Assembly (NCBI RefSeq): GCF_000959445.1
Contig: NZ_CP009629.1
Span: 38,621-102,620 of the forward strand
DNA: 64,000 bases
Direction of reading: 5' to 3'
From: Burkholderia vietnamiensis LMG 10929
GTDB lineage: Bacteria; Pseudomonadota; Gammaproteobacteria; Burkholderiales; Burkholderiaceae
The translations under genes and the position numbers were made by a program. Under the pieces are notes generated by a model. It ran no database searches, was not told the origin of the DNA, and saw nothing but the letters and a program-made list of their open reading frames with translations. The stretch's first letter is position 1. Each line of letters begins with the position of its first letter. Positions 22,681-31,224 of the stretch are shown here, one piece after another.

Positions 22681-25205
22681 CAGCTAACGGCCCCCTGCTT
22701 GCCCGTATATTTGATCGCAACTTCCTCCCCGATCTTCACTACCCTATCGAGCTTCGATTTGCGATGCACGGATACCTGCGCACGGTCCTGCAATTTTTGT
22801 AGGATCACGTAATGGCTCGTATCGAGCAACACGCGTCCCGAGTAGCGCCGATCCGGCACCACGCGCTCGATTGTCGGCTCGATTTTTTCGCCCTCCTTTT
22901 CCTCCAGTTCATGGAAATAGTCGCGAGTCTTTCGCCGAGCTGCGCGCTCGTGGACGGAGATATCTCTGTAGAAGCCCGTCTGGGAAAAATGCCTGAATGG
23001 CGACGGATCCTTGACTACGAAATGAACTTCGAATGCTTCGTTCACGTCGAAGTCCCCGATATTGCCGACAGGCCGCGCAACGAACTTAAGATCGTCCGTC
23101 GTCAGCGGCCGATCGACGATTTCGCCGCGGCTATCGAACAATGCAAAATCGAATTCCTGCACTACCTCCCGCTCGACGTGCTCCTGCTTGACGACGATTC
23201 TCACCGGCGGAAACTCGCGATAGACGTTGATCGTTACGACAAGGTCGTTGCCTTTTTGCGGCCGTTCACAATGAACCATGAACCATTCACCGACCACCTT
23301 CCCGCGCTCGCCGGCATACGTCATAGCGACGCGGCTCGGAGGGGAGATCTTTGCCCGCTTCTGAAATTCAGGCATTTCGTAGTACTTCAGCTTCTTGCCC
23401 CGAATTGGCGGATGCCCCGTATTGAAGACGAGAATCTCGTCTCGCGGAAGCCTCATCACTTCGTCCTGCGTGAGAAGATTGCGCTCCACGTGCTCTTCTG
23501 AAATGCTCATCTGTCCGAGCATCGCGCTTAAGCGGTTGCCCGAGTAGGACACGTTCTGTCGCTTTACTGTGGTTACACCCGTCCGCCGTGAGATGTCGTC
23601 GGCCGACTGCAACGTGTTTGGCGCGTACGCAATACGCAACTGGCACCCGGCCGATATCGTCTCGTTATCCCCATAGACCTCCTTCAGTTGGATCCCATCT
23701 TGCACGAACAGGAAGGCCGTGATGCCGTAACCGGCGAGATACCCTAGCCCGTCCTGCAACTGCTCGAGCTTACGCAATGACGGCAGTTCATCAATTTGAA
23801 GAAGCAAGCGATGGAGATAGTCCTTTACGCTCTTGCCATCCTCGAACGCCATGTTTGCGGTGAGTCGGCGCAACAGGAATGTGATGAACAACCGGATGAG
23901 CGGGCGCAGCCGTTCCTTGTCGGACGGCGGCACGATCAGGTAGAAGCTAACGGGTTTCGCATGATTCATCAGGTCCGTGACGCTGAAGTCGGACCTCGCT
24001 GTATTCCTGGCCACGATCGGCTCCGTGTACAGGCTCAGCTTTGTCTTTGCCGTCGAAAGAACGCTATTACGCTCCTTCTCTTCCTTGTTGAGCATTGCGC
24101 GTGCGGAAATCGCAACCTGCGGATGAGTCTTCGTTGGATTTCCGCCTGAGTCCAGCCATCCCATGCTGCCGTCCGGGTCGTGCTCCGCCTGCAACATTCG
24201 AAGGAACATCTGTTCGGGGTCTTCAAAGCTCGGATCAGCCATGTACGTTGACACGCCAGTCAGCGACTTATCACGCTCATAGTATTTGACGTGAAGAATT
24301 AGCCCGGTGAGAAACTCGTAGGACGTGCTGACCCAGTGATCGTCCATGCCCTCGCCGTCCGGGTCCGCGATCGCCTGTGCGAGGTTCTGCGCGTCCATGA
24401 CATCGTATTCGCTAAACGCTCGGAGCTCGTCCAACGCGTTCCAGCATGCTGCTACGTTATAGCGGCTCCTGCCGTCGATACTTTTCTGATCAAGCGCTGT
24501 CGGGTCGAACCGAATAACAAGCGTGCCGGCGGTATGCCGGAAGCCGCTCGTCAGCTCGAAATTCTCCCCCTTGATGTCATTCGTCGCCGTACTCTCTGGG
24601 TACGACAGCAGCGTAGTAATGACTGGGCCAACGCCCTTACCGCTTCGACTTGGTGCCTCGCAAAGCGCATGTGCGGGATCGCTGTAACGCATTACCTGCC
24701 GGCCGGCCGACGAGTCGAACAGTCCGACATAGAGTCCCGCGGCTTTAAATCGCTTGAGCCGGCGACGCCACACCGGCCCTTCCCAACGTTCGTATGAGAT
24801 AAGCCCCATCTTCTGCACATCACGCTCCGTCGCCCACCTGGCTGAGCCATGAAGCTCGTCGTGCGATTCGCTTTTCAGGCTTCGTCGGTAATAGAGCACG
24901 AATCCGGCGACGGTGCTTGCGACGATCCCGGCGCAAATGATGTAGAGCATCCTGGACACGTACGTGCCCAGCAACCCCTTCGCACCGACCCATTCGGACG
25001 CCCACTCGATACACGAGAAGGGCTGGTAGATTTTGACTCTGCTTCCGAAGTGGAAAGCGGCGTCGCCGAGGCCATCCTGATATTGAACGGCCGCGGCGAA
25101 ATACTGCGTCGCGCACCACAGCGATAGTATTACGCCAAGGCAAAAGAGGAAGATGATCTGGCCGCTGAAGCGAACCGATTGATTTCGCTGCCCCGCCACG
25201 CGCAT
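22680..25205 (-). CDS. virD4: VirD4/TraG-type conjugation coupling protein with KfrB-like tail
   Basis: An inner-membrane hexameric ATPase that brings the relaxosome to the secretion channel. Two membrane segments (about 15-38 and 84-106) precede the Walker A CEAPSRSGKGVGPV (about 182-195), the family's SRSGKGVG; Walker B is LLLQIDELPSL near 490. At 841 residues it is longer than VirD4 (about 650). The extra C-terminus ends in a KfrB-like module (RYSGRVLLDTSHYVILQ ... VKIGEEVAIKY) that I have not seen described on coupling proteins. It heads the operon 25205-20171. The leader contains an AT-rich GATTTAGATATAGC stretch. Confidence 0.93.
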   Translation of the reverse strand: MRVAGQRNQSVRFSGQIIFLFCLGVILSLWCATQYFAAAVQYQDGLGDAAFHFGSRVKIYQPFSCIEWASEWVGAKGLLGTYVSRMLYIICAGIVASTVAGFVLYYRRSLKSESHDELHGSARWATERDVQKMGLISYERWEGPVWRRRLKRFKAAGLYVGLFDSSAGRQVMRYSDPAHALCEAPSRSGKGVGPVITTLLSYPESTATNDIKGENFELTSGFRHTAGTLVIRFDPTALDQKSIDGRSRYNVAACWNALDELRAFSEYDVMDAQNLAQAIADPDGEGMDDHWVSTSYEFLTGLILHVKYYERDKSLTGVSTYMADPSFEDPEQMFLRMLQAEHDPDGSMGWLDSGGNPTKTHPQVAISARAMLNKEEKERNSVLSTAKTKLSLYTEPIVARNTARSDFSVTDLMNHAKPVSFYLIVPPSDKERLRPLIRLFITFLLRRLTANMAFEDGKSVKDYLHRLLLQIDELPSLRKLEQLQDGLGYLAGYGITAFLFVQDGIQLKEVYGDNETISAGCQLRIAYAPNTLQSADDISRRTGVTTVKRQNVSYSGNRLSAMLGQMSISEEHVERNLLTQDEVMRLPRDEILVFNTGHPPIRGKKLKYYEMPEFQKRAKISPPSRVAMTYAGERGKVVGEWFMVHCERPQKGNDLVVTINVYREFPPVRIVVKQEHVEREVVQEFDFALFDSRGEIVDRPLTTDDLKFVARPVGNIGDFDVNEAFEVHFVVKDPSPFRHFSQTGFYRDISVHERAARRKTRDYFHELEEKEGEKIEPTIERVVPDRRYSGRVLLDTSHYVILQKLQDRAQVSVHRKSKLDRVVKIGEEVAIKYTGKQGAVS

Positions 25206-25263
25206 AGCACACCCGATAGTGATTTAGATATAGCATAATCCTACCTCAAAATCGGGGTGCCAA

Positions 25264-27117
25264 CTAGCCGTAGTATCTCTCGCGGCTCATGCTCTTGTCT
25301 TTCTCCGCCGTCTCTACCTGGCCTCGACCGTTGCTGTAGACGATTTGAGCAGCCTTCCCCACTGAGGGCACTTTGTCCAGCCGACTAAGATCGTGCGCTA
25401 CGGCGGTTTGCCGCCCCACATTCTGTACGGCGTGCGAGGACGTGTTGCCGACCACGGGACCTACGTAGCGCCCATTATCGCGCGCAGCACTCACCACCGC
25501 GCCATCACCGATTGCAGCTTTAGCGACTTCCTGCGGGGTCCGTTCGGGCATTGCTACGGCGCGCGCCAACATGGCCATGCCGATCTGCCGCCGGACTGTA
25601 CTGAGCCCCTCCCGCTCATGCAGATCATTGAAATCGGTAGGACCGCCCTCGAGCGATTGAAACGCGGGGAAGGTCGCCTTGGCGTTGTGCGACGCGGCCG
25701 CCGCCAAAGCCTTTTCCCGGCCGCCATTCACGATCTTCACCGTAACATGCTTGTCGGTCGCTTCGTTGCGAATCTCGCCGACGACACGCTGAACGCCTTC
25801 GGGACTGAGTTCGTAGCGCAGCTCGATCGTGCAGTCGGGATTGCCCCGGAGGTTCCTTCGCACGCCATCGACTTCGATTTCATCCTCATCGATTTGCGGG
25901 AGTTTCAGCCTCTCGACAGCGAAGTCGGACGTGATAACCTTGCTGACGGTCCGTACGATTCGATCCTGCGTCAGGACATCGTCGTCTCCACAAACGATCA
26001 AATCACGTCCGGCGAGACGCGGCGCCAGCGCATCCATAACTGGCCCGATGTTTCCGCCGTCGAAGACCTCAACCACGGGAAGGCGCGTCGCCATATGCAG
26101 CGACGCACATGTCGCGTAACCCTCCCCGAAGAGAATCGTCTTGCCGGCATTGATGTCGCCAAGCACGTGAAAATGCCCTGCTTTCTGACCACCCTTCTCG
26201 TAGAGCTTGTTGCCCCTCGGGTCCACATATTGCAGGCTCCACACCCTCCCGTCAGCGTCGCGAATAGGTGTGACTAACTTGTCGCCGTCGAGCCGCAGCC
26301 CGAACGACTCCACCTGCTTCCGATCCAGATAGGCATGTGAGAGTGCCGGCGACAGGGACTGCCATTTTTTTTCGCACACGGCCGCAACGCGAGCGTATTG
26401 GGCGGCGGTTTGCTCTTCCTGCTGCCGGCGACTGTCCGCCAAGGCCTGTTGCCGCTGTACGCGCGCCTCAACTGCTGCATCGTCCCGATCAGCCCCGGCA
26501 ATTGAATCCGGCGTCGGCCGCACATGTGAGCTTGATCGTTGTAATGAATAGCGCTGGTTATGTTCCAGCGCTTTACGGATTCGCTCGCGCTCCTCGGAGT
26601 TCATCGTGATGCCATGCGGCCGCCATGCACGATCTTCGCCCGTGTCGAAGTTCTTGATGTAGCCGTTCGCCTTGCCATCGACCAACGTCGCCTTATACGC
26701 ACCTTTGAGAGCCTTGATGCTCTTGCTTGTTGACACCCTGGTGTCCTGCCACGAGCCATCCATTTTGACCGGCTCAACGAGCACGAGGCCCATGTCCTCG
26801 AGCGCACGCTCAAGGTCTGCCTCGATATCCGCATCAGACAACGGGCGCAGCGGCTCGCGCCACGCGTCGAATGCAGCGAGATCCACGCCTCGCGGGACGT
26901 ACCAGAGTTTCAATGTGCGATCAAAGTCCGCACCAAGCTCGCTCGCTCGCTTGATTTCCTCGTATGGCACAAAGATATAAGTCCGTCTGCCGCGCGGAGC
27001 GCGTGCGCCGCTCGTCTTTTCTGACGTTGGAAGCTCGTGCGCGCCGCTGTCCGTTACTTCCATGCTCGAATCCAGCATTTTCCTTCCTCCCACAGGCGTA
27101 CGGACAGCGCTGCTCAT
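25264..27117 (-). CDS. traC: TraC-type Toprim primase with KfrB-like tail
   Basis: Plasmid primase that makes primers on transferred single strands and, in IncP-type systems, is itself sent to the recipient. Domains: a DUF5710-like segment (TYIFVPYEEIKRASELGADF, 46-65), a coiled region, then Toprim with ILFGEGYATCASLH (Glu332) and IVCGDDDV (378-380), and the GGPTDFNDLHEREG signature near 515. The last 65 residues are the KfrB-like module (YVGPVVGNTSSHAVQNVG) followed by a basic end (KDKSMSRERYYG). The next gene upstream overlaps it by 4 bases. A family A site lies in codons 29-33. Confidence 0.9.
   Translation of the reverse strand: MSSAVRTPVGGRKMLDSSMEVTDSGAHELPTSEKTSGARAPRGRRTYIFVPYEEIKRASELGADFDRTLKLWYVPRGVDLAAFDAWREPLRPLSDADIEADLERALEDMGLVLVEPVKMDGSWQDTRVSTSKSIKALKGAYKATLVDGKANGYIKNFDTGEDRAWRPHGITMNSEERERIRKALEHNQRYSLQRSSSHVRPTPDSIAGADRDDAAVEARVQRQQALADSRRQQEEQTAAQYARVAAVCEKKWQSLSPALSHAYLDRKQVESFGLRLDGDKLVTPIRDADGRVWSLQYVDPRGNKLYEKGGQKAGHFHVLGDINAGKTILFGEGYATCASLHMATRLPVVEVFDGGNIGPVMDALAPRLAGRDLIVCGDDDVLTQDRIVRTVSKVITSDFAVERLKLPQIDEDEIEVDGVRRNLRGNPDCTIELRYELSPEGVQRVVGEIRNEATDKHVTVKIVNGGREKALAAAASHNAKATFPAFQSLEGGPTDFNDLHEREGLSTVRRQIGMAMLARAVAMPERTPQEVAKAAIGDGAVVSAARDNGRYVGPVVGNTSSHAVQNVGRQTAVAHDLSRLDKVPSVGKAAQIVYSNGRGQVETAEKDKSMSRERYYG
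27019..27032. promoter_or_regulatory. TTCTGACGTTGGAA site (family A, copy 3)
   Basis: A copy of TTCYRACGTYRGAA near the 5' end of the primase gene, inside its coding sequence. Confidence 0.55.
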
Positions 27118-28718
27118 CGGCTATGCGACTGCGAACGCCCCTTACCCGTGTCGATCGTAGCGCGACCATTCTCGTACTGAACACGCAAGCTGCCCCCGCG
27201 TTCGATCACCTTCTTCAGGTCCGCCGCATTGAAGGCCCCCTTTTCATGAACGACGGCCACCTTTCGGCCGACGTCCTGCACAACATGATGGTCGGTCTCG
27301 TGCAGCACTTTGCCCGCGTAGCGGCCGTTGCGATCGTTCAGTGGTTGCGTCACGCCGACCGTATCCAGCGCGAACTCGTTCGCTGCCTTCAGCGACTTCG
27401 CTTTCGCTTCGGCATCGTTCACGGTCGCACCGGCCGCTGCCCTCGACTGGCTCGACACACCATCCTTTCCCGTACGTTCACGAGCCCGCTTCAGCGTTTC
27501 CAGATCCTTCTCGGTCGGCTCATAGCCGACGACCCTCAGACCGGCCATGCTCGCGTGATGCCAGGATTCGCTGCGGAATTTCTCAGTGCCCGTGACGAGG
27601 ATTGCGCCCCACTCCTTTGCCTTCGCCAGCTCGATCGCCGCCTGAAAGGCGTCCATCTGCTTATCCACAAAGCGAATCTTCTCGGCTTCGTCCACAAGCG
27701 CGACGCGGCTCTCGCCCTGGCGCCGATACTCGCCGTTCTCGCCGCGCACGAACCTGCCAGCAAGCAAGGTCGCCGGACCTTGCTTTGCCGTGGCCGCGCC
27801 CTCCTTCCCGCTCGACGGCGCTTGCTCCGGAGCTTTCACGAAAGCGTCCTCAGCCCCATGAGTGGCATCCTTTCGCTCCATCGTGCCGGGGGCAGGCCGG
27901 ATCGCATTCTCGATTCCCTGCTCATCAGCCGCGTGTTCCTCGGCCTCACGCCGACGCGCCGCGTCAAGCACCTCAGCCCCTGCAATGTCGACCGGTTGTA
28001 CAGGATCGAGCGACGCCGATTCGCCCATTGCTTCGCGCACAAACGTGGGCGGGCTTATCGTTTTCGGACCATGTTGCGTCCACAATTCTGCTGCTCGCTT
28101 CGAATCACTCTTTGCGAAGGCCGCGAGGTCCTTCAGGATCGATTCAGCGGTCTTCCTCGCGGCAAGTCGCTCGCCTGTATCCTGAAGATATGCGTAATAC
28201 CAGTTCGCTTTGGCCATACGCTCGCCCAGCGCAGCGCCCTCGTCGATGGCGGGCGCCGGCATGATCGCATTCTCGACAGCATCACGAGCGTGAGCCTCGC
28301 TCCCACGTGCATCCTGCTGCACGGGTGCGACTGCCGCGGCCTGCGCTTTCTCGGACGCGCTAGCCGTACGAGATGCTTCGCGCGACTCCTCGCTCAACTC
28401 AAAGAACGCCATCACAGCCGCACGGTCGGCGGGAGTGCGCTGAGCCAGATGGTTGTTCAGGGCATCCAACGACGGAAGCTCCTGCACGCCATCCAGCGAG
28501 CCGGCTGCGGGAAGAAATGCCAGTCGCGAAACCGCCCCGCCTTCACCCGGCGTATAAAAATATTCACCCTCCGCCGTCTTCAATTCCTTGCCCGGCACAT
28601 ATTCGTAGCCAGTGAGCGCGCTCGGGACGACTCGCCCCGCCCCTTGCGCCGCGGTTTCCCGCTCAGCCACGTCGAGATCCGTCACGATCTGTTCCACTCC
28701 GGCCACCGCTTGCTCCAT
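27114..28718 (-). CDS. LPD7-like polyvalent protein with KfrB-like tail
   Basis: The start is placed at the second ATG (28718) because GGAGG precedes it by 5 bases; an in-frame ATG lies at 28730. The N-terminal half is Ala/Glu-rich and partly coiled. Residues around 375-430 (FVDKQMDAFQAAIELAKAKE, then WGAILVTGTEKFRSESWH) match the LPD7 domain found in relaxases and plasmid polyvalent proteins. The C-terminus is the KfrB-like module (YAGKVLHETDHHVVQDVG) with a basic, Ser-rich end (TGKGRSQSHSR). No enzymatic motif. It sits upstream of and overlaps the primase gene. Confidence 0.75.
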   Translation of the reverse strand: MEQAVAGVEQIVTDLDVAERETAAQGAGRVVPSALTGYEYVPGKELKTAEGEYFYTPGEGGAVSRLAFLPAAGSLDGVQELPSLDALNNHLAQRTPADRAAVMAFFELSEESREASRTASASEKAQAAAVAPVQQDARGSEAHARDAVENAIMPAPAIDEGAALGERMAKANWYYAYLQDTGERLAARKTAESILKDLAAFAKSDSKRAAELWTQHGPKTISPPTFVREAMGESASLDPVQPVDIAGAEVLDAARRREAEEHAADEQGIENAIRPAPGTMERKDATHGAEDAFVKAPEQAPSSGKEGAATAKQGPATLLAGRFVRGENGEYRRQGESRVALVDEAEKIRFVDKQMDAFQAAIELAKAKEWGAILVTGTEKFRSESWHHASMAGLRVVGYEPTEKDLETLKRARERTGKDGVSSQSRAAAGATVNDAEAKAKSLKAANEFALDTVGVTQPLNDRNGRYAGKVLHETDHHVVQDVGRKVAVVHEKGAFNAADLKKVIERGGSLRVQYENGRATIDTGKGRSQSHSR

Positions 28719-28847
28719 ATCATCCTCCATCTGAAAACCAAGAAATACACGCGTGAGAGACTGTCTCGGCCTGTTGCCAATCCGACCCGACGCGTTAGGG
28801 TCACATCTTCAAAAAGACTCACGGAGGCAAGAGCCTCCGCTTCGACG

Positions 28848-29993
28848 TCATCGCGAAAGTCCTTTGGACTTCGAACGGTCCTGCTGCGGCTCGTACACAC
28901 GTCCGCGGCCGTTCTGATAGACGATCCGCGCGTTGTGCCCGACCTCGGGTGCTTCGTTCAGATTGCGCACGCGATGAAGTGCAACGTGATCTTTGCCGTT
29001 GTGCTGCAGGACGTACCGGTCGTTCGCCGCAAGCACCCGACCGGAGTAGGCGTCGCCGTTCGACACGTAGGCGTCGTGCACTTTTACGCCGTCAATCCGC
29101 TCGTTCGCGATCGACTCCATCTGATCACGGTCGGCCCGGTCGGCAACATATTCCTTGCGCATGTCGTTGACTGCGCGCGCCACGAAAGTCTTCAGGTTCA
29201 CGTCGGCCACGTGGACATTTTCCTTGCGATCGAAGTGCGCCCCGTCGACACGCCGGATGCGATCGGAAAGAGTCGGATTGAAGTCAAAGCTGATCTTGTA
29301 CTTGTCGCCGTCCTGCACGACCGTCACTCCATCCACGGACCGACCGAGAGACGCATCCAGCTTTTCCTCGAGCGTATGCATCTGGCTGACCGCTGCACGC
29401 CCCTTTTCCCCGTAGGTAATGGACACTTTGTCGCCCTTGAATACTTGATCGCCCAACTCCGACAATCGGTGAAGCGTCACGAAAGCGATGCCATCGCGGC
29501 GGCCAAAACCGGTCAGCTGCGCGGCATACCGATCGTTCACGCTTATGATTTCCCCGCGTAGCGATTCGCCGACCTGGTGGAAATCTGAGAGGCGCGCCGG
29601 CGGGGCTGACTCGATACCAGCGGCCTGCTGTCGCTCAACAGCCATCGCCCCTGCAAGTCGCTCGATATCCCCGCGCGAGGCGATATCGACCAGGTACTCC
29701 GAGCGCATACGAGCCACGGCATCGCCGAGCGCGTCGTACTGCGACACCGGAACCTTCCACGCATCCGCGTTTCGATCGAACTGCGCACCGTCGATCTTGT
29801 GCATTTGCGCGACAAGAACCGGGTTGTAGCCGAAACGTACGTCGTATGTGTCACGGCCATCGAAAACGACCTTTACACCGTTTTCGTCGCCATCAAGCGG
29901 ATTCAACCGTTGCCGCTTCACGTCCGGGTTCACACGGGCGCGCGAGCGTCGCGATTCGCTTGCAGGCGCATTGTTGAGAGCTTCGCCACTCAT
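28848..29993 (-). CDS. duplicated HARP-like/KfrB-like repeat protein
   Basis: A 381-residue protein built of two tandem units. Unit 1: VVFDGRDTYDVRFGYNPVLV and IDGAQFDRNADAWKV (about 41-80), then a KfrB-like segment (LRGEIISVNDRYAAQL, 145-203). Unit 2: VVQDGDKYKISFDFNPTLSD and VDGAHFDRKENVHVA (about 224-263), then YSGRVLAANDRYVLQHNG (316-333). The first part of each unit resembles the HARP/YD-DW motif of helicase-associated domains. A GGAG site precedes the ATG. It ends basic (DRSKSKGLSR). Function unknown; the internal duplication is directly visible. Confidence 0.75.
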   Translation of the reverse strand: MSGEALNNAPASESRRSRARVNPDVKRQRLNPLDGDENGVKVVFDGRDTYDVRFGYNPVLVAQMHKIDGAQFDRNADAWKVPVSQYDALGDAVARMRSEYLVDIASRGDIERLAGAMAVERQQAAGIESAPPARLSDFHQVGESLRGEIISVNDRYAAQLTGFGRRDGIAFVTLHRLSELGDQVFKGDKVSITYGEKGRAAVSQMHTLEEKLDASLGRSVDGVTVVQDGDKYKISFDFNPTLSDRIRRVDGAHFDRKENVHVADVNLKTFVARAVNDMRKEYVADRADRDQMESIANERIDGVKVHDAYVSNGDAYSGRVLAANDRYVLQHNGKDHVALHRVRNLNEAPEVGHNARIVYQNGRGRVYEPQQDRSKSKGLSR

Positions 29994-30102
29994 GTCATTC
30001 TCCGGTTAGCTGATTTTAAAAAATCAGAATAAGGCAAAGAGAGCCGGCCGATTAGCTGCACGTCAACGTCGGCCCGACCAGCACTGCGCGCCGCTGACCT
30101 TA

Positions 30103-30645
30103 CTATCTTGTGATTGATCCACGACTGGCGTCGCGGCCGCGATCGGCCACCACTCCGCGGCCTTCCGAGTAAGTGATTGCAACGCTTTTCCCAACCTGCG
30201 GCACACGATCGAGTTTGGCCAGCTCGTGAATCACGACACTCCCGCGACCGGCTGACTGGACAAGATGAAAATCTGATCTCGAGATGACCTCTCCGACGGT
30301 CTTCCCGTTCTGGCTTGGGGCAAGAATGCGGGTATCGTCACCGTGCTGCTCGCGCGCGGCCTTGACCGCGACGGCGTAGCTTGCCTCGAGCGCAGCTACG
30401 CTACCGGACACGGACGGCAACACCGCGCCCTGCCGAAGCCGGGCCAACTCCGCCTCTTCGGCCCGCCGCTCCTCAACCTGGCGGACGACCTTGACGATCT
30501 GGTTCATCCGTTGCTTTGAAATGCCAGCTTCGGCCGCCGCCGCAACCTGCTGCATCTCTTCCACAAAGACTAGGCGAGCAGCCTCTCGACTTGCGGCCGA
30601 CAGGCCCGTCTCTCGGATCAAATCAGCAAACTCAGCTTCCGTCAT
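30103..30645 (-). CDS. KorA/TrfB-like repressor fused to KfrB-like module
   Basis: Residues 1-60 (MTEAEFADLIRETGLSAASR, EAARLVFVEEMQQVAAAAEA, GISKQRMNQIVKVVRQ) align by eye with the TrfB/KorA helix-turn-helix of IncP plasmids, a global repressor binding a 12-bp palindrome at transfer and replication promoters. The C-terminus (TVGEVISRSDFHLVQSAG ... VGKSVAITYSEGRG) is the shared KfrB-like module, not present in KorA itself. The likely targets are the AATGATATCATT-like promoter sites. A TTCCGAA/TTCGGAA dyad (30651-30657, 30675-30681) overlaps its own leader. Assignment is by motif memory. Confidence 0.72.
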   Translation of the reverse strand: MTEAEFADLIRETGLSAASREAARLVFVEEMQQVAAAAEAGISKQRMNQIVKVVRQVEERRAEEAELARLRQGAVLPSVSGSVAALEASYAVAVKAAREQHGDDTRILAPSQNGKTVGEVISRSDFHLVQSAGRGSVVIHELAKLDRVPQVGKSVAITYSEGRGVVADRGRDASRGSITR

Positions 30646-30698
30646 ACCATTTCCGAATTAGCAAAAAAAAACCGTTCGGAATATATACCACCAAGTCT

Positions 30699-30989
30699 CT
30701 ACTTGGCAGCGCTGACAGTAAAAGGGCGCGTGATTTTGCGCGGCTCCGACCGAACGCCTACGAGCGAGGACTGCTCTTCGAACGCGTCCATGCCCTCTTT
30801 CCACGTGTTCACCAGCCATGCTCGGTAGACGACCAGATCCACGGAGCCATCAGGATTTGTTGCAAACGGCAACGGCTTGTCTACGAACACACGGCCGAGG
30901 ACGCTCGGAGCCACAACCGAACCAGCTGGCGGGACATAACCGCTTTCTTCAGCAAACACCTCACGAACAACCGACGACGCACCCTTCAT
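30699..30989 (-). CDS. unknown protein, 96 aa
   Basis: Start at the ATG at 30989 because GGGAG lies 7 bases upstream. The protein (MKGASSVVREVFAEESGYVP ... VDLVVYRAWLVNTWKEGMDA) has no signal or membrane segment. It lies between the HerA-like ATPase gene and the KorA-like gene. A perfect 13-bp inverted repeat (31067-31098) and a family A palindrome (31117) occupy its upstream region, so it appears to be regulated independently. Not recognised. Confidence 0.55.
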   Translation of the reverse strand: MKGASSVVREVFAEESGYVPPAGSVVAPSVLGRVFVDKPLPFATNPDGSVDLVVYRAWLVNTWKEGMDAFEEQSSLVGVRSEPRKITRPFTVSAAK

Positions 30990-31066
30990 CACACAACTCC
31001 CAATAGGCAGAACTGGATATCCACACGTCACCCCATAAGCGACATGATACGCGAAAATTTCAGTAA

Positions 31067-31098
31067 GTAAAGAGTAGTCGCTATTGACTACTCTTTAC
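31067..31098. promoter_or_regulatory. perfect 13-bp inverted repeat
   Basis: Arms GTAAAGAGTAGTC (31067-31079) and GACTACTCTTTAC (31086-31098) with a 6-base loop. No T-run adjoins either end, so an operator is more likely than a terminator. It lies in the 31032-31224 gap upstream of the 96-residue unknown gene. Confidence 0.65.
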
Positions 31099-31116
31099 CT
31101 GGTCACCCCCCGGTGC

Positions 31117-31130
31117 TTCTGACGTTGGAA
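31117..31130. promoter_or_regulatory. TTCTGACGTTGGAA site (family A, copy 4)
   Basis: Intergenic copy of TTCYRACGTYRGAA, 19 bases from the 13-bp inverted repeat and about 95 bases from the ATPase stop. Confidence 0.7.
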
Positions 31131-31224
31131 GCCGGTCGGCAACGTTGCCCGTCCATAACACAATCTCTTACAGTGATTACATTAAGTTACATGGACGTTA
31201 GATTGTAACTTAAATATAAGACCA

